From: Planctomycetota bacterium
Lineage (GTDB): Bacteria > Planctomycetota > Planctomycetia > Planctomycetales > Planctomycetaceae
DNA length: 58,893 nt
Direction of reading: 5' to 3'
Assembly: GCA_027623235.1 (NCBI GenBank)
Contig: JAQBVJ010000033.1
Span: 1-58,893, forward strand
Part shown: positions 19,201 to 33,220 of the stretch, in pieces
How positions within the stretch are numbered: the stretch's first letter is position 1
How the letters are laid out: every line of letters starts with the position of its first letter
Made by a program: the position numbers and the translations under genes
The notes under the pieces: model-generated
Seen by the model: the letters and a program-made list of their open reading frames with translations, nothing else
Told to the model about the DNA's origin: nothing
The model's database searches: none

Positions 19201-20600
19201 TCGGGCAGTACGCCGGAATGTCGAGCACGGAGAACGATGCGCGGGACATCATCGGCTTGCTCGAAGGTCACGGCATGCTGGTCATGCCGCTCTCCGATGT
19301 GTTGGGGAAAGTTGAAGCGGCTTTGGTTCAGCAGCCTGTGCAGCGAATGACTGCCCGGTTTGACTGGAGCCGTTTTCGGTCGGCCTATCCGCACCTGGCT
19401 CGAGATTCGCGATTTGTCGACCTGATGAGCGACGCAGCGCTGGCTCGCGGAGGCCGACCGAAAGGGGCGGGACTGCGAGCAGCGCTGGCCGACCTCGATC
19501 CCGCTGAACGGCTCGAGCGGCTGGAACTGGAACTTGCGACGAAGCTGGCACGAATCCTGGATGCGCTTCCGGAGAAGCTCGACATTGCGGCTTCGATTGA
19601 CAATCTCGGCCTGGACTCACTGATGCTGACAGACCTGCAGGTCTGGATTGTCAGGATGCTGGATATCAATCTGCCGCTGATCAAGCTGCTGAAAGGTCCG
19701 AGTATCTCAACGCTGGCGGCGGATCTGCTGACGCAACTGGAGAGCGGTGATTCCGCCGAGGCCGCGTCAGCGAGTGATTCTTCGCAAAGCTCGTCGACCT
19801 TCACGCTCGCCGATCTGGAGGGAGTCAGCATCCTCAACCCCTGGCTGATTCGGGGTGGCGACGACGCGGCCGCACCGGCGCGGCTGATCTGTTTTCACTC
19901 AATGGGAGTCGGCGCGTCTCTCTTCACGAACTTCCTGCTGAATCCGCCGGAGAGCTTCGACATCCTCGCCGTGCAGACACCCGGCCGCGAGAACCGCAGC
20001 ACTGAGCGAGTTGTCGAGAGTGTCGATGAGCTGGTCGATCGAATCACACCTCATTTGACGTCTCTGTTCGATCGACCTGTCGTCATCTGGGGACACAGTT
20101 ACGGTGGCATCGTTGCCGCTGAGGTCATCCGTCGTCTGCGTGAGAAACACGATCTGGAGCCCGACCATTTCGTCGTGTCCGGGACCGTGGCGCCTCACCT
20201 GATTCATCTCTGGCAGAAACGTGAAGTGCTTCTAAAGGCGATGGTTCAGGACAACAGTCCGGAATATCTGATGTCGCTTTCCCGCTACGTGGATGATCCG
20301 GATTTCATCAGGGCGATCCTGCCGCTGATGCGGCGTGATTATCCCATCCTGAAGAATTACCGCTTTGAGGCCGGCTCTCCGCTGAACTGCCCGGTGACGG
20401 CCTTTGCCGCACGGCAGGACGATTTTGTGTACACTGACGAAATCCAGGAGTGGTCGCAGCACACACACGGAAGGTTTGAGTTGATCGAGGTCGATGGCGA
20501 CCACTGGTTCCTGAACAGGAATCGCGAACGAATCGGAGAGACTCTTGCGGAGATCGCTGCCAGGTTACTGGGAACGACAGCGGAGCCTGTCAGTCGTTAG
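13239..20600 (+). CDS. Single-module reducing type I polyketide synthase (KS-AT-DH-ER-KR-ACP-TE)
   Basis: A 2453-residue megasynthase counted from GTG 13239, chosen because AGGAG lies six bases upstream and the KS opens about 20 residues later; ATG 13086 is an alternative with a meaningless leader. Domains: KS (about 20-450) with triad Cys193 in DTACSSSL, His329 in EAHGTGTPVGDP and His370 in NIGHLEGAAG; AT (560-880) with GQGGQW and Ser652 in GHSIGE; DH (930-1210) with His954 in HQVDGEIVFP and Asp1126 in LDACLH; linker with a six-residue repeat; ER (1470-1790) with HSAAGGVGGAAIQLA; KR (1810-2030) with GGASGFG and Tyr1959 in VNYATANFF; ACP with Ser2127 in LGLDSL; TE with Ser2287 in GHSYGG and His2422 in DGDHWF. 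All catalytic residues are present, so one full cycle of condensation and complete reduction is possible, probably used iteratively to make a saturated chain released by the TE. No methyltransferase or loading module is seen. It is followed after 78 bp by the giant kinase. Confidence 0.95.
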   Translation: MPSIPDTPNSDSRPNQSSREPLAVIGIGCRFPGGIDSPTAYWDALLNGINAICEVPDDRWKHARFHDTNPEKSGCIRNARGGFIDSVDQFDGEFFGYFPTEAQRIDPQQRLLLEVTHEAMEDAGLRRDELAGTRTSVFTGSFMYDFLCMQTASEQRDEINPYVAMGCAVSPLANRISYDFNLKGPSVSVDTACSSSLVAMHLACQSLWSGEADMAIAGGVNVMLRPESSIMLSKAGFLNPDQFCKAFDASANGYVRGEGAGVVILKPLSRALADGDAIYAWVRGSAVNQDGFLPEGFTVPNVFSQIELLEAVYNDAGIDPLTVDFVEAHGTGTPVGDPIETLALGAVLGRERDENHRSLIIGSVKTNIGHLEGAAGIAGFIKGALTAYHGVVPPNLHFHVPNPDIDWDNLNLKVPTEPTPLEANGHPRIVGVNSFGAGGTNAHVVLQEPQPQSQPPQTENVAEPDEPATARATLYMLSTLHRDSLRTLAARHADYLGTTRNRLEDIACSAFTRRSHYEHVLAVVAESPNEVAATLRGFADGLVDSTVLATKIVRKKRPKLAFVFSGQGGQWARMGLQLMEREPVFRHWMEEIDALFDELAGWSQLDELRKEADESRVNDTVIVQSAVMSIQIALVKLYEHYGIRPQGIVGHSIGEVAAGFAAGALTLEQAVQVIYHRSQSQSTVAGQGGMLAVGLSQEEARTLIQGHEGVSIGAVNGPEMLTLSGDPMPLQLIAQTLESRGIFNRPVRVEVAYHSHHIDAIRGVMLETLADVQGSKAATSLYSTVTGDREDGTHLNAEYWFQNASEPVLFTDALSQMLKDGFDTFVEIGPHPVLVSGGEALFRKLDKDAMMVPSMTRREPEVTVFLQSLARLAARGLEPDVEKLFGANRRFVRLPTTPWQHSRYWFEAPQAEEMRRGRFGHPFLKRQTQMVTEEGMAVWDATLDVQKFPYLHDHQVDGEIVFPATGHMELAWAVATEQFRHEAFFLENLHFDLPLMLPDNSRHPLDVRLEIVSGEGDYHICSRSAESTAETPWSRHSSGRINTMHDRFNKATVTLDEVRKKFAEEDSLPVEPFYETIAAVGLAYGERFRCIQELWHRDHEMLARVRLSDDLVHESQRNAIHPAILDACLHTVFADVHRNGDPDRVFLPYRIDRVRFYRPPTQNLWPYVVVTRNDENFLTSDTLIFDDAGELVAEVRGLTCKRLVGAGSRQADTQYEGCYEYEWTLAPRTEKSHRRNSDFTTAVLIGDSSELLTELATKLEADNIFPRVISHTPDEPFDLALSDVALDRRTLVVFAAGLCEAGSTGGTGSTVEAGFSVEAGSTIGASDSAWTTLADCPQVASLLELAQTLHRREAVPRLCVVTSGAAGVPGDSSLNLRQSILHGMSRVINNECPNVPLSVIDLSESLPPGELNELFDELLHSHVDLDESEIAIRGERRFVRQLAVVDRERAESAAITEEVGYGGDYHAEVSDPGQLDQIVFRRLPSRELAEDEVEIAVEAAALNFKDIMNGMGLLPENAVSGGLACDRLGLEVAGRVLRAGRLVTHVKSGDEVIARVSEGFSGKVTAPGHCVAKKPKHLTAQQAAAIPVVYITAWYSLCYLARMSRGETVLLHSAAGGVGGAAIQLAHRADVKVIATAGTKDKRDYLRSLGVEHVFDSRSLDFSNQVMEVTAGRGVDIVLNSLTGRFITQSLKCLAPFGRFVEIGKSDIYRNSKMGLERLGENISYFVVDVDRLAAQKPELHRQVMTEVVELFERSELTPHEITEFPISKLTEAMKFMTRAAYRGKIVLNMTDDRVPTLPPRMASFSSDRSYLISGGASGFGLEIARWMVGRGTRHLVLLSRSGSKSAADHAAIVEMRELGVDVRVVRADVTDAVAVRSLVDDINRESPPLAGVVHGAALLDDASIPNMDMACFERVFAPKAQGAWNLHEATVAAGADLDFFLMLSSISSVLGLVGQVNYATANFFEDSLAQLRQQQGLPGTSINLGVLGQYAGMSSTENDARDIIGLLEGHGMLVMPLSDVLGKVEAALVQQPVQRMTARFDWSRFRSAYPHLARDSRFVDLMSDAALARGGRPKGAGLRAALADLDPAERLERLELELATKLARILDALPEKLDIAASIDNLGLDSLMLTDLQVWIVRMLDINLPLIKLLKGPSISTLAADLLTQLESGDSAEAASASDSSQSSSTFTLADLEGVSILNPWLIRGGDDAAAPARLICFHSMGVGASLFTNFLLNPPESFDILAVQTPGRENRSTERVVESVDELVDRITPHLTSLFDRPVVIWGHSYGGIVAAEVIRRLREKHDLEPDHFVVSGTVAPHLIHLWQKREVLLKAMVQDNSPEYLMSLSRYVDDPDFIRAILPLMRRDYPILKNYRFEAGSPLNCPVTAFAARQDDFVYTDEIQEWSQHTHGRFELIEVDGDHWFLNRNRERIGETLAEIAARLLGTTAEPVSR
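17135..17206 (+). repeat. In-frame 18-bp minisatellite in the PKS linker
   Basis: Four tandem 18-mers of the type CGAAGCAGGCTCCACNNN between the DH and ER domains. They encode hexapeptides of the pattern E-A-G-S-T-x (EAGSTG, GTGSTV, EAGFSV, EAGSTI). The repeat lies in a low-complexity Gly/Ser/Thr-rich linker and is likely to vary in number between strains without disturbing frame. Confidence 0.85.
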
Positions 20601-20678
20601 CCACTCCGTCGATCGGACAGGCATCCGGAGGTTTGCGATGTTTCTGAGAACCGCAGGGAAGCGTAAAGCGAGGTGGGC

Positions 20679-27074
<6,396 letters not shown>

Positions 27075-27077
27075 CGC

Positions 27078-27995
27078 ATGGCAATTGTGTTGGTGGTTGA
27101 CGATGTCGCGATGGATCGGCACCTCGCCGGGGCGCTGCTGGAAGAGCACCACGGGTGGAGTGCCGTCTACGCAGAGGATGGTCAGGAAGCTCTGGCGATG
27201 ATCGCTGAAAGTGCGCCCGACCTCGTTCTGACTGACCTGCAGATGCCGGAATTGAATGGGCTGGAGCTGGTCGAGGCGATTCGTCGCGACTACTCACAGG
27301 TGCCCGTGATTCTGATGACGGCTCACGGTAGCGAAGAGATCGCCGTGGCTGCTCTCAAAGTGGGAGCCTCCAGCTACGTTCCAAAACGCGACCTTGCCCG
27401 CGACCTCGTGCCCACCACCGAAAAGGTGCTGGATATGGCGCGGACGAATCGGAATCATCAGCAGATTCTGGATTGTCTGATTGAGACGGAGTTTCGCTTT
27501 CGGTTGTCCAATGATCCGATGCGGGTCCGTCCGCTCATCAGTCATCTTCAGGATCACATGACGATGATGAACCTGATGGACAAGGGCGGATTGATTCGAG
27601 TCGGAACGGCGCTGCATGAGTCCCTCGTGAATGCGATGGAGCATGGCAACCTGGAGCTCACTTCTGAATTGCGCGAGAGTGAGCGTTTTGAGGCGTACCG
27701 AAACCTGGTCGACGAGCGCCGCAAACTGCAGCCGTATTGCGATCGTCATGTCATGGTCACGGCACACTTTTCTCATGACGAGGTCGTGTTCGTCGTCCGT
27801 GATGACGGGTTCGGATTTGACACTTCGAAACTGCCGGATCCAAGAGATCCGGCCAACCTTCAGAAGTGCAGCGGGCGCGGTCTTTTCCTGATCCGCACAT
27901 TCATGGATGAAGTGAGTTTCAACGAGAAAGGCAACGAGATCACAATGATCAAGCGGCGTCAGCAGGTTGTGGTCGAGCCGAAAGCGGAACTGTAA
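27078..27995 (+). CDS. Response regulator with C-terminal RsbW-like HATPase domain
   Basis: A 305-residue protein. The receiver domain occupies residues 1-125: acidic pair in VLVVDDVAMD, phosphoacceptor Asp53 in LVLTDLQMPELNG, the Thr of LMTAHG and Lys in VPKRDL. After a linker helix, residues 150-300 are a GHKL ATPase of the anti-sigma-factor kinase type: N-box HESLVNAMEHGN, G1 DDGFGFD, G2 GRGLFLIRTFMDEV. This architecture is common for phosphorelay-controlled partner-switching kinases that phosphorylate or bind STAS antagonists. It lies three bases after the giant kinase, whose HPt could phosphorylate Asp53. The STAS protein at 12367-12768 is a reasonable but untested target. There is no DNA-binding domain. 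Confidence 0.9.
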   Translation: MAIVLVVDDVAMDRHLAGALLEEHHGWSAVYAEDGQEALAMIAESAPDLVLTDLQMPELNGLELVEAIRRDYSQVPVILMTAHGSEEIAVAALKVGASSYVPKRDLARDLVPTTEKVLDMARTNRNHQQILDCLIETEFRFRLSNDPMRVRPLISHLQDHMTMMNLMDKGGLIRVGTALHESLVNAMEHGNLELTSELRESERFEAYRNLVDERRKLQPYCDRHVMVTAHFSHDEVVFVVRDDGFGFDTSKLPDPRDPANLQKCSGRGLFLIRTFMDEVSFNEKGNEITMIKRRQQVVVEPKAEL

Positions 27996-28103
27996 TTGTT
28001 TTCCTTGATGCTGAAGAAATTGTGGAATTGTCCGGTAGTTTGCCGAATCTGACGGTCCACTCACGTGACTTTCCTGACAATCCACGACAGCCGGCGAATT
28101 GCG

Positions 28104-28131
28104 TTGTTTCTTGAGTCTGGCGTCGTAGAAT
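28104..28131 (+). promoter_or_regulatory. Possible sigma-70-like promoter upstream of the reductase
   Basis: TTGTTT (28104-28109) and TAGAAT (28126-28131) are spaced by 16 bases in the 254-bp gap before the thioester-reductase-like gene. The spacing is acceptable; the match is modest and planctomycete promoters are poorly defined. Confidence 0.25.
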
Positions 28132-28249
28132 GGCTTGCCCGCTTCGAAGGATCAGCTTGCGGTGATGCAGACCCACCCGTGCGACTCTCTCAGTCGCCTC
28201 TTTCCGCACGGACGTGTTCGTCGATCCTCTTTCTTACTCAAGAAAACGC

Positions 28250-29410
28250 ATGAATTATCACATTCTACTGACCGGCGCCACCGGTCTGCTTGGTCGATAT
28301 CTGCTCCGCGATCTGATGCTCGCGGGAGTCTCTGTGGCGGTCGTCGTCAGACGATCTCGCCGTCAGAGTGCTCAGCAAAGGGTCGATTCACTCATGGCGA
28401 CCTGGGAAGATCGGATGGGGCGGGAATTTCCTCGTCCGAAGGTGCTCGAGGGAGATCTGACCGAAGAAAATCTCGGGCTGAGTGCGAGCGATGTGGCGTG
28501 GGTTCGAGCGAACTGCGACTCGGTACTTCACAACGCAGCGAGTCTCACGTTTGTCAGTACCGATCCGGAAGGTGAACCGTGGCGATCGAACGTCAAGGGA
28601 ACGCAGAACGTTCTTGACCTTTGCGAGAAGACCGGCATCAAGGACTTCCACCACGTATCGACATCGTACGTCTGCGGGCTGCGAAGTGACGGGGACACAG
28701 TGCTCGAGACTCAACTGGACGTCGGACAGACGCTCGGCAATGACTATGAAAAGAGCAAGGTTCAGGCGGAGAAAATGATCCGCTCCGCCGAGTTCCTTAG
28801 CCCGCCGACGGTCTACCGCCCGGCGATCATCGTCGGCGACTCCAACGATGGTTTCACGACAACCTTCCATGGCTTTTACGCGTCACTCCACCTGGCGTAC
28901 ACACTGATGAAGTCGTTCAACGAGAACGAAACCCGCCAGTCCGACATTCCGACGCGGGTCACACTCGACGGCACCGAACGAAAGAATCTTGTCCCGGTGG
29001 ACTGGGTGTCGGCGGCGACGGTCCACATCCTGACCAATCGTGAGTTTCACGGTGAGACCTACCATCTCACGCCGACGGAACCTGTCACGGTCAGCACAAT
29101 TCGCAACGTGCTCGAAGAGGCTTACGGATTCAAAGGAGCTGTGTTCACCGGCCACGGATCGGAAATCGAAGACCCGAATGAAATTGAACAGCTCTTTTAC
29201 GAGCACTTCAAAATTTACGACTCGTACTGGAGAGACGACCCGACGTTCGATGCGTCTCAGACGATTGCCGCCTGCCCGCACCTGCCGTGCCCGATCGTTG
29301 ATCAGGAAAAGCTGCTGATGATGGCCCACGCGGCAATCGACATGGACTTCCGCTGGAAGGACGCTCCGGTGAAGACGGAAACTCCGAAAGACGCGCCGGC
29401 AAAGAAATGA
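28250..29410 (+). CDS. Thioester-reductase-like SDR (NAD-binding-4 / male-sterility family)
   Basis: A 386-residue extended short-chain dehydrogenase. The Rossmann motif LLTGATGLLGRYLLRDL is at the N-terminus, followed by AVVVRRSRRQSAQQRV, where Arg residues fit NADP(H) preference, GDLTEENLGL, CDSVLHNAASLTF, the typical VKGTQNVLDLCE helix, and the catalytic pair in DYEKSKVQAE (YxxxK) with upstream Ser-rich HVSTSYVCG. This pattern is that of thioester reductase domains at the end of PKS/NRPS proteins and of HglB-like reductases, which reduce acyl-thioesters to aldehydes or alcohols. Chosen ATG 28250 is at the Rossmann strand. It is 254 bp downstream of the REC-ATPase gene and ends just before a strong terminator, closing the PKS cluster. 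A steroid- or flavonoid-type reductase is the alternative. Confidence 0.8.
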   Translation: MNYHILLTGATGLLGRYLLRDLMLAGVSVAVVVRRSRRQSAQQRVDSLMATWEDRMGREFPRPKVLEGDLTEENLGLSASDVAWVRANCDSVLHNAASLTFVSTDPEGEPWRSNVKGTQNVLDLCEKTGIKDFHHVSTSYVCGLRSDGDTVLETQLDVGQTLGNDYEKSKVQAEKMIRSAEFLSPPTVYRPAIIVGDSNDGFTTTFHGFYASLHLAYTLMKSFNENETRQSDIPTRVTLDGTERKNLVPVDWVSAATVHILTNREFHGETYHLTPTEPVTVSTIRNVLEEAYGFKGAVFTGHGSEIEDPNEIEQLFYEHFKIYDSYWRDDPTFDASQTIAACPHLPCPIVDQEKLLMMAHAAIDMDFRWKDAPVKTETPKDAPAKK

Positions 29411-29436
29411 TTGCCGACGTTGTCAGTGAACTTGAG

Positions 29437-29470
29437 CAGCCGCCTGGAGAGTTTCCCGGCGGCTGTTTTT
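29437..29470 (+). terminator. Intrinsic terminator after the PKS/kinase cluster
   Basis: CAGCCGCC (29437-29444) pairs with GGCGGCTG (29458-29465) and is followed by TTTTT. It lies 26 bases after the reductase stop, marking the end of the cluster transcript. Confidence 0.75.
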
Positions 29471-29499
29471 CTGCGCGGTTCCGATGAGGTCGCTTGAGT

Positions 29500-29549
29500 G
29501 TCGCCTTTCGCTCCGCGAAAGGGCGGTCTTTCGCAGAGCGAAAGACGAC
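29500..29549 (-). repeat. REP-like hairpin element, family A, copy 2 (inverted)
   Basis: Reverse complement of the 2235-2284 element with two mismatches in 50. It lies between the cluster terminator and the end of the convergent membrane protein gene. Confidence 0.8.
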
Positions 29550-29599
29550 AATGACGCCAGTCATTAGTTCGCTGGTCTTTAAGGCATGGCAGGAGAGTT

Positions 29600-30958
29600 T
29601 TATTGCTGGCGCGTTTTCGTGTTCAGCCGGAACAACTTCGATGCCGCGTCGATGCCGCTTTGACCAGCGTACTCGTCCGAATCCCGCTCGCCAATCCACC
29701 ATTCGGCGGGGCTTTCGAGGACGAGATCAACTTTGCCGCGCAGCTCAGGCCGCGCGTTGAGTGCTCGTGCGATCGCGACGGGAAACCGGGCTCCCGGATA
29801 AATCGGAGCTCCCGTCTCGGCGATTGACCACAAGTCCGCGCGGAAGAAGACCCGCCCGTCATTCAGGCGACGAGGTCGAAGGAACCTCCGCAGCTCATCG
29901 GGCAGCTCGCTTGCCGCCGGTTCGTTAATCAGAATCGTGACCCGCTCCGGTTGCGAAGCGTAAACCGCCCAGGCTGGCCACGGGTCGCACAGCCCGGCGA
30001 AGCGGAGCGGAGGCAACAGGATGGCAACGAGCAGAATCATCGAGGCAACAACTGACGGAATGAGTCCCAGTCGTGAAGTCATGGTCAGCTGATTGCTGCC
30101 TGAGTCTGTCGGCAGCCGAAATCGCTCCGTCAAATCTTCCGGCGAGAGAGCCCTGATCCTGCCCCAAAGAAGGAGATTCTGGGCGATGAAATAGACGTTC
30201 CAGATCAAAACTCCCGGTTGATGATTCAGCCCGAACGGACCAACGGCGAGCAGCAGAAAAACGTGCATCACGACTGACAGGAGCAGCCCGGCGAGCCGCG
30301 TCTTCGGCAGCACAATGAGAAACGCGACGACGATCTCGCCGAGCGGAAACAACGCTGCGCCGTTCGTACGGGCGGACTCGGACCAGAATCGCGACGAGGC
30401 TCCGACGATGTTCAGCAGAGCTTCAAGAAACTGTCGCCCGTACGACTGAGTGAATGTCTGATCGCATTTCGAAATGGCGGAAAACAGATAGAGCGAGATC
30501 GTGAAGCCGAGGATTCCGTAGAGATCGAATCGCCGGGGAACGACTTGTTCCAGCCACGACGCTTTCCGAGCCAGCAGCGGCGTGATCAGAAGAAAATGCC
30601 ACGCCCACGGTTGAAGGCGATGCTGGTTGAGCAACATTGCGAAGCAGAGTCCCACCGCCAGGATCCACGGTCCTGCCATTTCAAGTCGGTGGGCTTTCCG
30701 TTCGAACGACTCGGCTTTCCAGTCCACGGGTGACCGGAGAGACGCGGCGGCGCCGAACAATGTGCTGACAGCTCCTGTGAGGACCAGTGCCAGGCTGAGC
30801 GTGTCTGCCCACGGGCCGATTCCGCAGAGCGATTCGAAAAACGGAACCTGTGGAAACGATGACGAGCCTGTCCACAGCGGCCACGTGCTCGCGATGAGGC
30901 ACAGCACGGAGATGGACATCGTCAGTCGAACGGCCGGCAGAAAACGGTGGTGGCTCAC
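29600..30958 (-). CDS. Multi-pass membrane protein, HTTM/DoxX-like
   Basis: A 452-residue protein with about eight hydrophobic segments (for example LTMSISVLCLIASTWPLW, WILAVGLCFAMLL, YGILGFTISLYLFSAISK, LAGLLLSVVMHVFLLLAV, VVASMILLVAILL) and a soluble C-terminal tail of about 110 residues. The segment LYLFSAISKCDQTFTQSYG resembles the conserved core of HTTM-type (vitamin-K-dependent carboxylase-like) and DoxX/MauE membrane proteins, where a membrane pair with Gly/Ser-Lys is followed by a W/T-rich loop. The call is therefore soft. The start is GTG 30958; ATG 30919 is possible. The function is not known; proximity to the PKS cluster may be incidental because a terminator separates them and it is on the other strand. 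Confidence 0.55.
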   Translation of the reverse strand: MSHHRFLPAVRLTMSISVLCLIASTWPLWTGSSSFPQVPFFESLCGIGPWADTLSLALVLTGAVSTLFGAAASLRSPVDWKAESFERKAHRLEMAGPWILAVGLCFAMLLNQHRLQPWAWHFLLITPLLARKASWLEQVVPRRFDLYGILGFTISLYLFSAISKCDQTFTQSYGRQFLEALLNIVGASSRFWSESARTNGAALFPLGEIVVAFLIVLPKTRLAGLLLSVVMHVFLLLAVGPFGLNHQPGVLIWNVYFIAQNLLLWGRIRALSPEDLTERFRLPTDSGSNQLTMTSRLGLIPSVVASMILLVAILLPPLRFAGLCDPWPAWAVYASQPERVTILINEPAASELPDELRRFLRPRRLNDGRVFFRADLWSIAETGAPIYPGARFPVAIARALNARPELRGKVDLVLESPAEWWIGERDSDEYAGQSGIDAASKLFRLNTKTRQQ

Positions 30959-31098
30959 GATGCTCTCAGTGGGGTCGGCCCAATGGGGTCGGCCAATTCT
31001 TCGTCGAGACGAACCAGGCCGTGTGGTTGTTCAAACTCGACCTATAGTTGCACAGTCATCGTGAGGAACCCGCTCAACGCGGTCAACCTGTCGCAGTC

Positions 31099-31989
31099 AT
31101 GTCGATTGTAAGACGGCATTCTGGGGTCACTGTGAAACCGACCATCGAAATTCGTGACCTCACCGTCAAGTTCGGCAGCTTCACGGCTGTCAACAAACTG
31201 ACGCTGGATGTGAATCCCGGCGAGCTGTTTGGTTTTCTCGGGCCGAATGGAGCCGGGAAGACGACGACGATTCGCGTGCTCATCGGTGGGCAGCGACCGA
31301 GCGGTGGAACCGTCCGTGTCGCGGGCTTCCGAATCCCGGATGAGTTTGAAAAAGCCAAAGCCATCTTCGGCTACGTCCCGGACACGGAGAATCACGTCGA
31401 AGAATTTACCGGGCGGGAAAATCTGGACCTCTTCGCGCGGCTTTACAACGCACCGCTGTCGCGCGTCGACGAACTGCTCGGCAAGCTGGAGTTGTCAGAG
31501 GCTGCGGATGTGGCCGTGCGGTCCTACTCGAAGGGGATGCGGCGGAAGCTGCTGATCGCCCGGGAATTGTTGCACCGCCCGCGAATTCTGTACCTCGACG
31601 AACCGACCGCAAACCTCGATGCGCACTCGACAGAGCTGGTGCGAAATCTGTTACGCGAACTCGGCAAGGATGGCGTGACGGTTTTCCTCACGACACACAA
31701 CATGGAAGAGGTCGAGCAGATCTGCGACCGCGTCGCGATCCTCTGCAAAGGGGAACTCGTCGAGTGTGACACGCCGACAAACTTCGTGACGCAGAACGCG
31801 ACGCGGCTTGTCAACACGACGTTTGAGCGTGACGGCGAGGTCATTCGCGAATCGCTGGACCTTGACCTTGACGACCAGCGGAGCCGTCTGGCGGGGATCA
31901 TTCAGGATGAAAAATGCGTGCGGGTTCACTCGCAGGAGTTCGACTTTGAAGACGTATTCCTCAAGCTGACCGGGCAGGCCTACGCATGA
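31099..31989 (+). CDS. ABC transporter ATP-binding protein (ABC-2/NatA-like)
   Basis: About 296 residues. Walker A GPNGAGKTT, Q-loop-region FGYVPDTENHVEEFTG, signature YSKGMRRKLLIA, Walker B ILYLDEPTANLD and H-loop TTHNMEE are all intact. A short C-terminal domain follows. Starts at ATG 31099 or GTG 31132 are both possible. The stop overlaps the permease start (ATGA at 31986-31989), a classic coupled pair. The system exports or flips an unknown substrate. In contrast to the 8.4-12.3 kb locus, nothing is broken. Confidence 0.9.
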   Translation: MSIVRRHSGVTVKPTIEIRDLTVKFGSFTAVNKLTLDVNPGELFGFLGPNGAGKTTTIRVLIGGQRPSGGTVRVAGFRIPDEFEKAKAIFGYVPDTENHVEEFTGRENLDLFARLYNAPLSRVDELLGKLELSEAADVAVRSYSKGMRRKLLIARELLHRPRILYLDEPTANLDAHSTELVRNLLRELGKDGVTVFLTTHNMEEVEQICDRVAILCKGELVECDTPTNFVTQNATRLVNTTFERDGEVIRESLDLDLDDQRSRLAGIIQDEKCVRVHSQEFDFEDVFLKLTGQAYA

Positions 31990-33107
31990 TTCGCTGGGAA
32001 ATGATCCGTGTGCTGCTCGACCGGGAAATCCGTCGGCTGCAGAAGAATCCGTCGGCCCTCATGCTGATCGGACTGCTGACGTCTGTTGCCGTTTTACTCG
32101 CAACCAGCAAGCCCGTTGACGATCAGCCAGGAGAAAAGTCATCGGCTACTGCCGCGGCCACACCCGTCATTCTGATTTACGAAGAGCGGACCGAGTGGCT
32201 GAATTATCTGCAGCGGAATCTTCCCGAGTCTCCCGAAGTGACGGTCATCCCGGCCGACGAGGTTCAGCGGAGCGAAGGCGGCTTTCAGATACCTCAAGGT
32301 TACGCCCTCGTAGAAATTCGCAAAGGTCAGCGGGAAGGCGTCAACGGGTTTCAGATCATCGGCCACTACACCGGGGCGAGTGCCAGCAGTCTCAAACCGT
32401 TTTACGACTGGTTCTGGCCAGTGCTGACGTTTTACCACTCGCAGCCAGATCTGTTTGAGCAAATTGACGTGCCGTTGAATCCGGCGGCTTCGCAGCTCAA
32501 ATCGCTGCAGGAAACTTCCGTCGCCGAGCTGGTTCAAACGGAACTGATCGGCACGATGCTGGTGCTGATTGTGCAGTTCTTTTCGTGCTGCCATCTGCTC
32601 GTGTCGTTCACGTCGCAGGATCGCGAACGGGGAACGCTGATGGCGCTCGTTCTGAGCCCTGCGAAGATGTCGGAGATTCTCGTCGCGAAATTCCTGTTCC
32701 ATGCAACGCTCTCCGTGCTGGGCAGTGTGTTGATTATCTCGATCCTGCAGCCGGCGGCACTGGTGAGACCACTGTTCTGGCTGGTCCTTGTAGTGACAAG
32801 CGTCGGGTTGATGTGTGTCGGCACGTGCATTTCGACTCTCACAAAATCACAGTCCGCGGCGGGACTGCTCGCGCTGTGTTACATGCTCGCCGGAGCGCTT
32901 CTGTATTACCTGGCAAGTCGGTTCAGCGCGTTTGTGTATCTGAAGAAGCTGACGTTTGAGAGCTACAGCTTCCCGCTGCTGTACGGAACCTTGAAAGCCA
33001 ACATCAGTGTCATGAGCGTGACGAAAAGTCTCGGCACGATGACTGCGATCATCGGTGTCTGGCTGCTGTTCGCAAGGCACAGCTTCTACCGCTACGGCTG
33101 GCGCTGA
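31986..33107 (+). CDS. ABC-2 type permease
   Basis: A 373-residue membrane protein with one N-terminal helix (ALMLIGLLTSVAVLLAT), an external loop of about 150 residues, and five C-terminal helices including GTMLVLIVQFFSCCHLLV, FWLVLVVTSVGLMCVG and AGLLALCYMLAGALLYYL. Between them SFTSQDRERGTLMALVLSP is the ABC-2 coupling motif (ERGTLE-like) followed by EILVAKFL. It is translationally coupled to the ATPase upstream and is its transmembrane partner. Topology matches NatB/CcmB-like exporters; the substrate is unknown. Confidence 0.85.
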   Translation: MIRWEMIRVLLDREIRRLQKNPSALMLIGLLTSVAVLLATSKPVDDQPGEKSSATAAATPVILIYEERTEWLNYLQRNLPESPEVTVIPADEVQRSEGGFQIPQGYALVEIRKGQREGVNGFQIIGHYTGASASSLKPFYDWFWPVLTFYHSQPDLFEQIDVPLNPAASQLKSLQETSVAELVQTELIGTMLVLIVQFFSCCHLLVSFTSQDRERGTLMALVLSPAKMSEILVAKFLFHATLSVLGSVLIISILQPAALVRPLFWLVLVVTSVGLMCVGTCISTLTKSQSAAGLLALCYMLAGALLYYLASRFSAFVYLKKLTFESYSFPLLYGTLKANISVMSVTKSLGTMTAIIGVWLLFARHSFYRYGWR

Positions 33108-33220
33108 GACGTCACGCAGATCGTTCGTTTCACACATCCTTGCTGTCGAATTCTGCATCATTATCCTGTGATGCCTCCTCGCCTTCGGGCGAACTGAATT
33201 CCGCTCGACAAGGATGCAGG

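Noticed and set aside
14595..19394. Long antisense open frames across the PKS
   Set aside because: They follow the codon bias of the GC-rich coding strand and have no recognisable motif; they are shadows.
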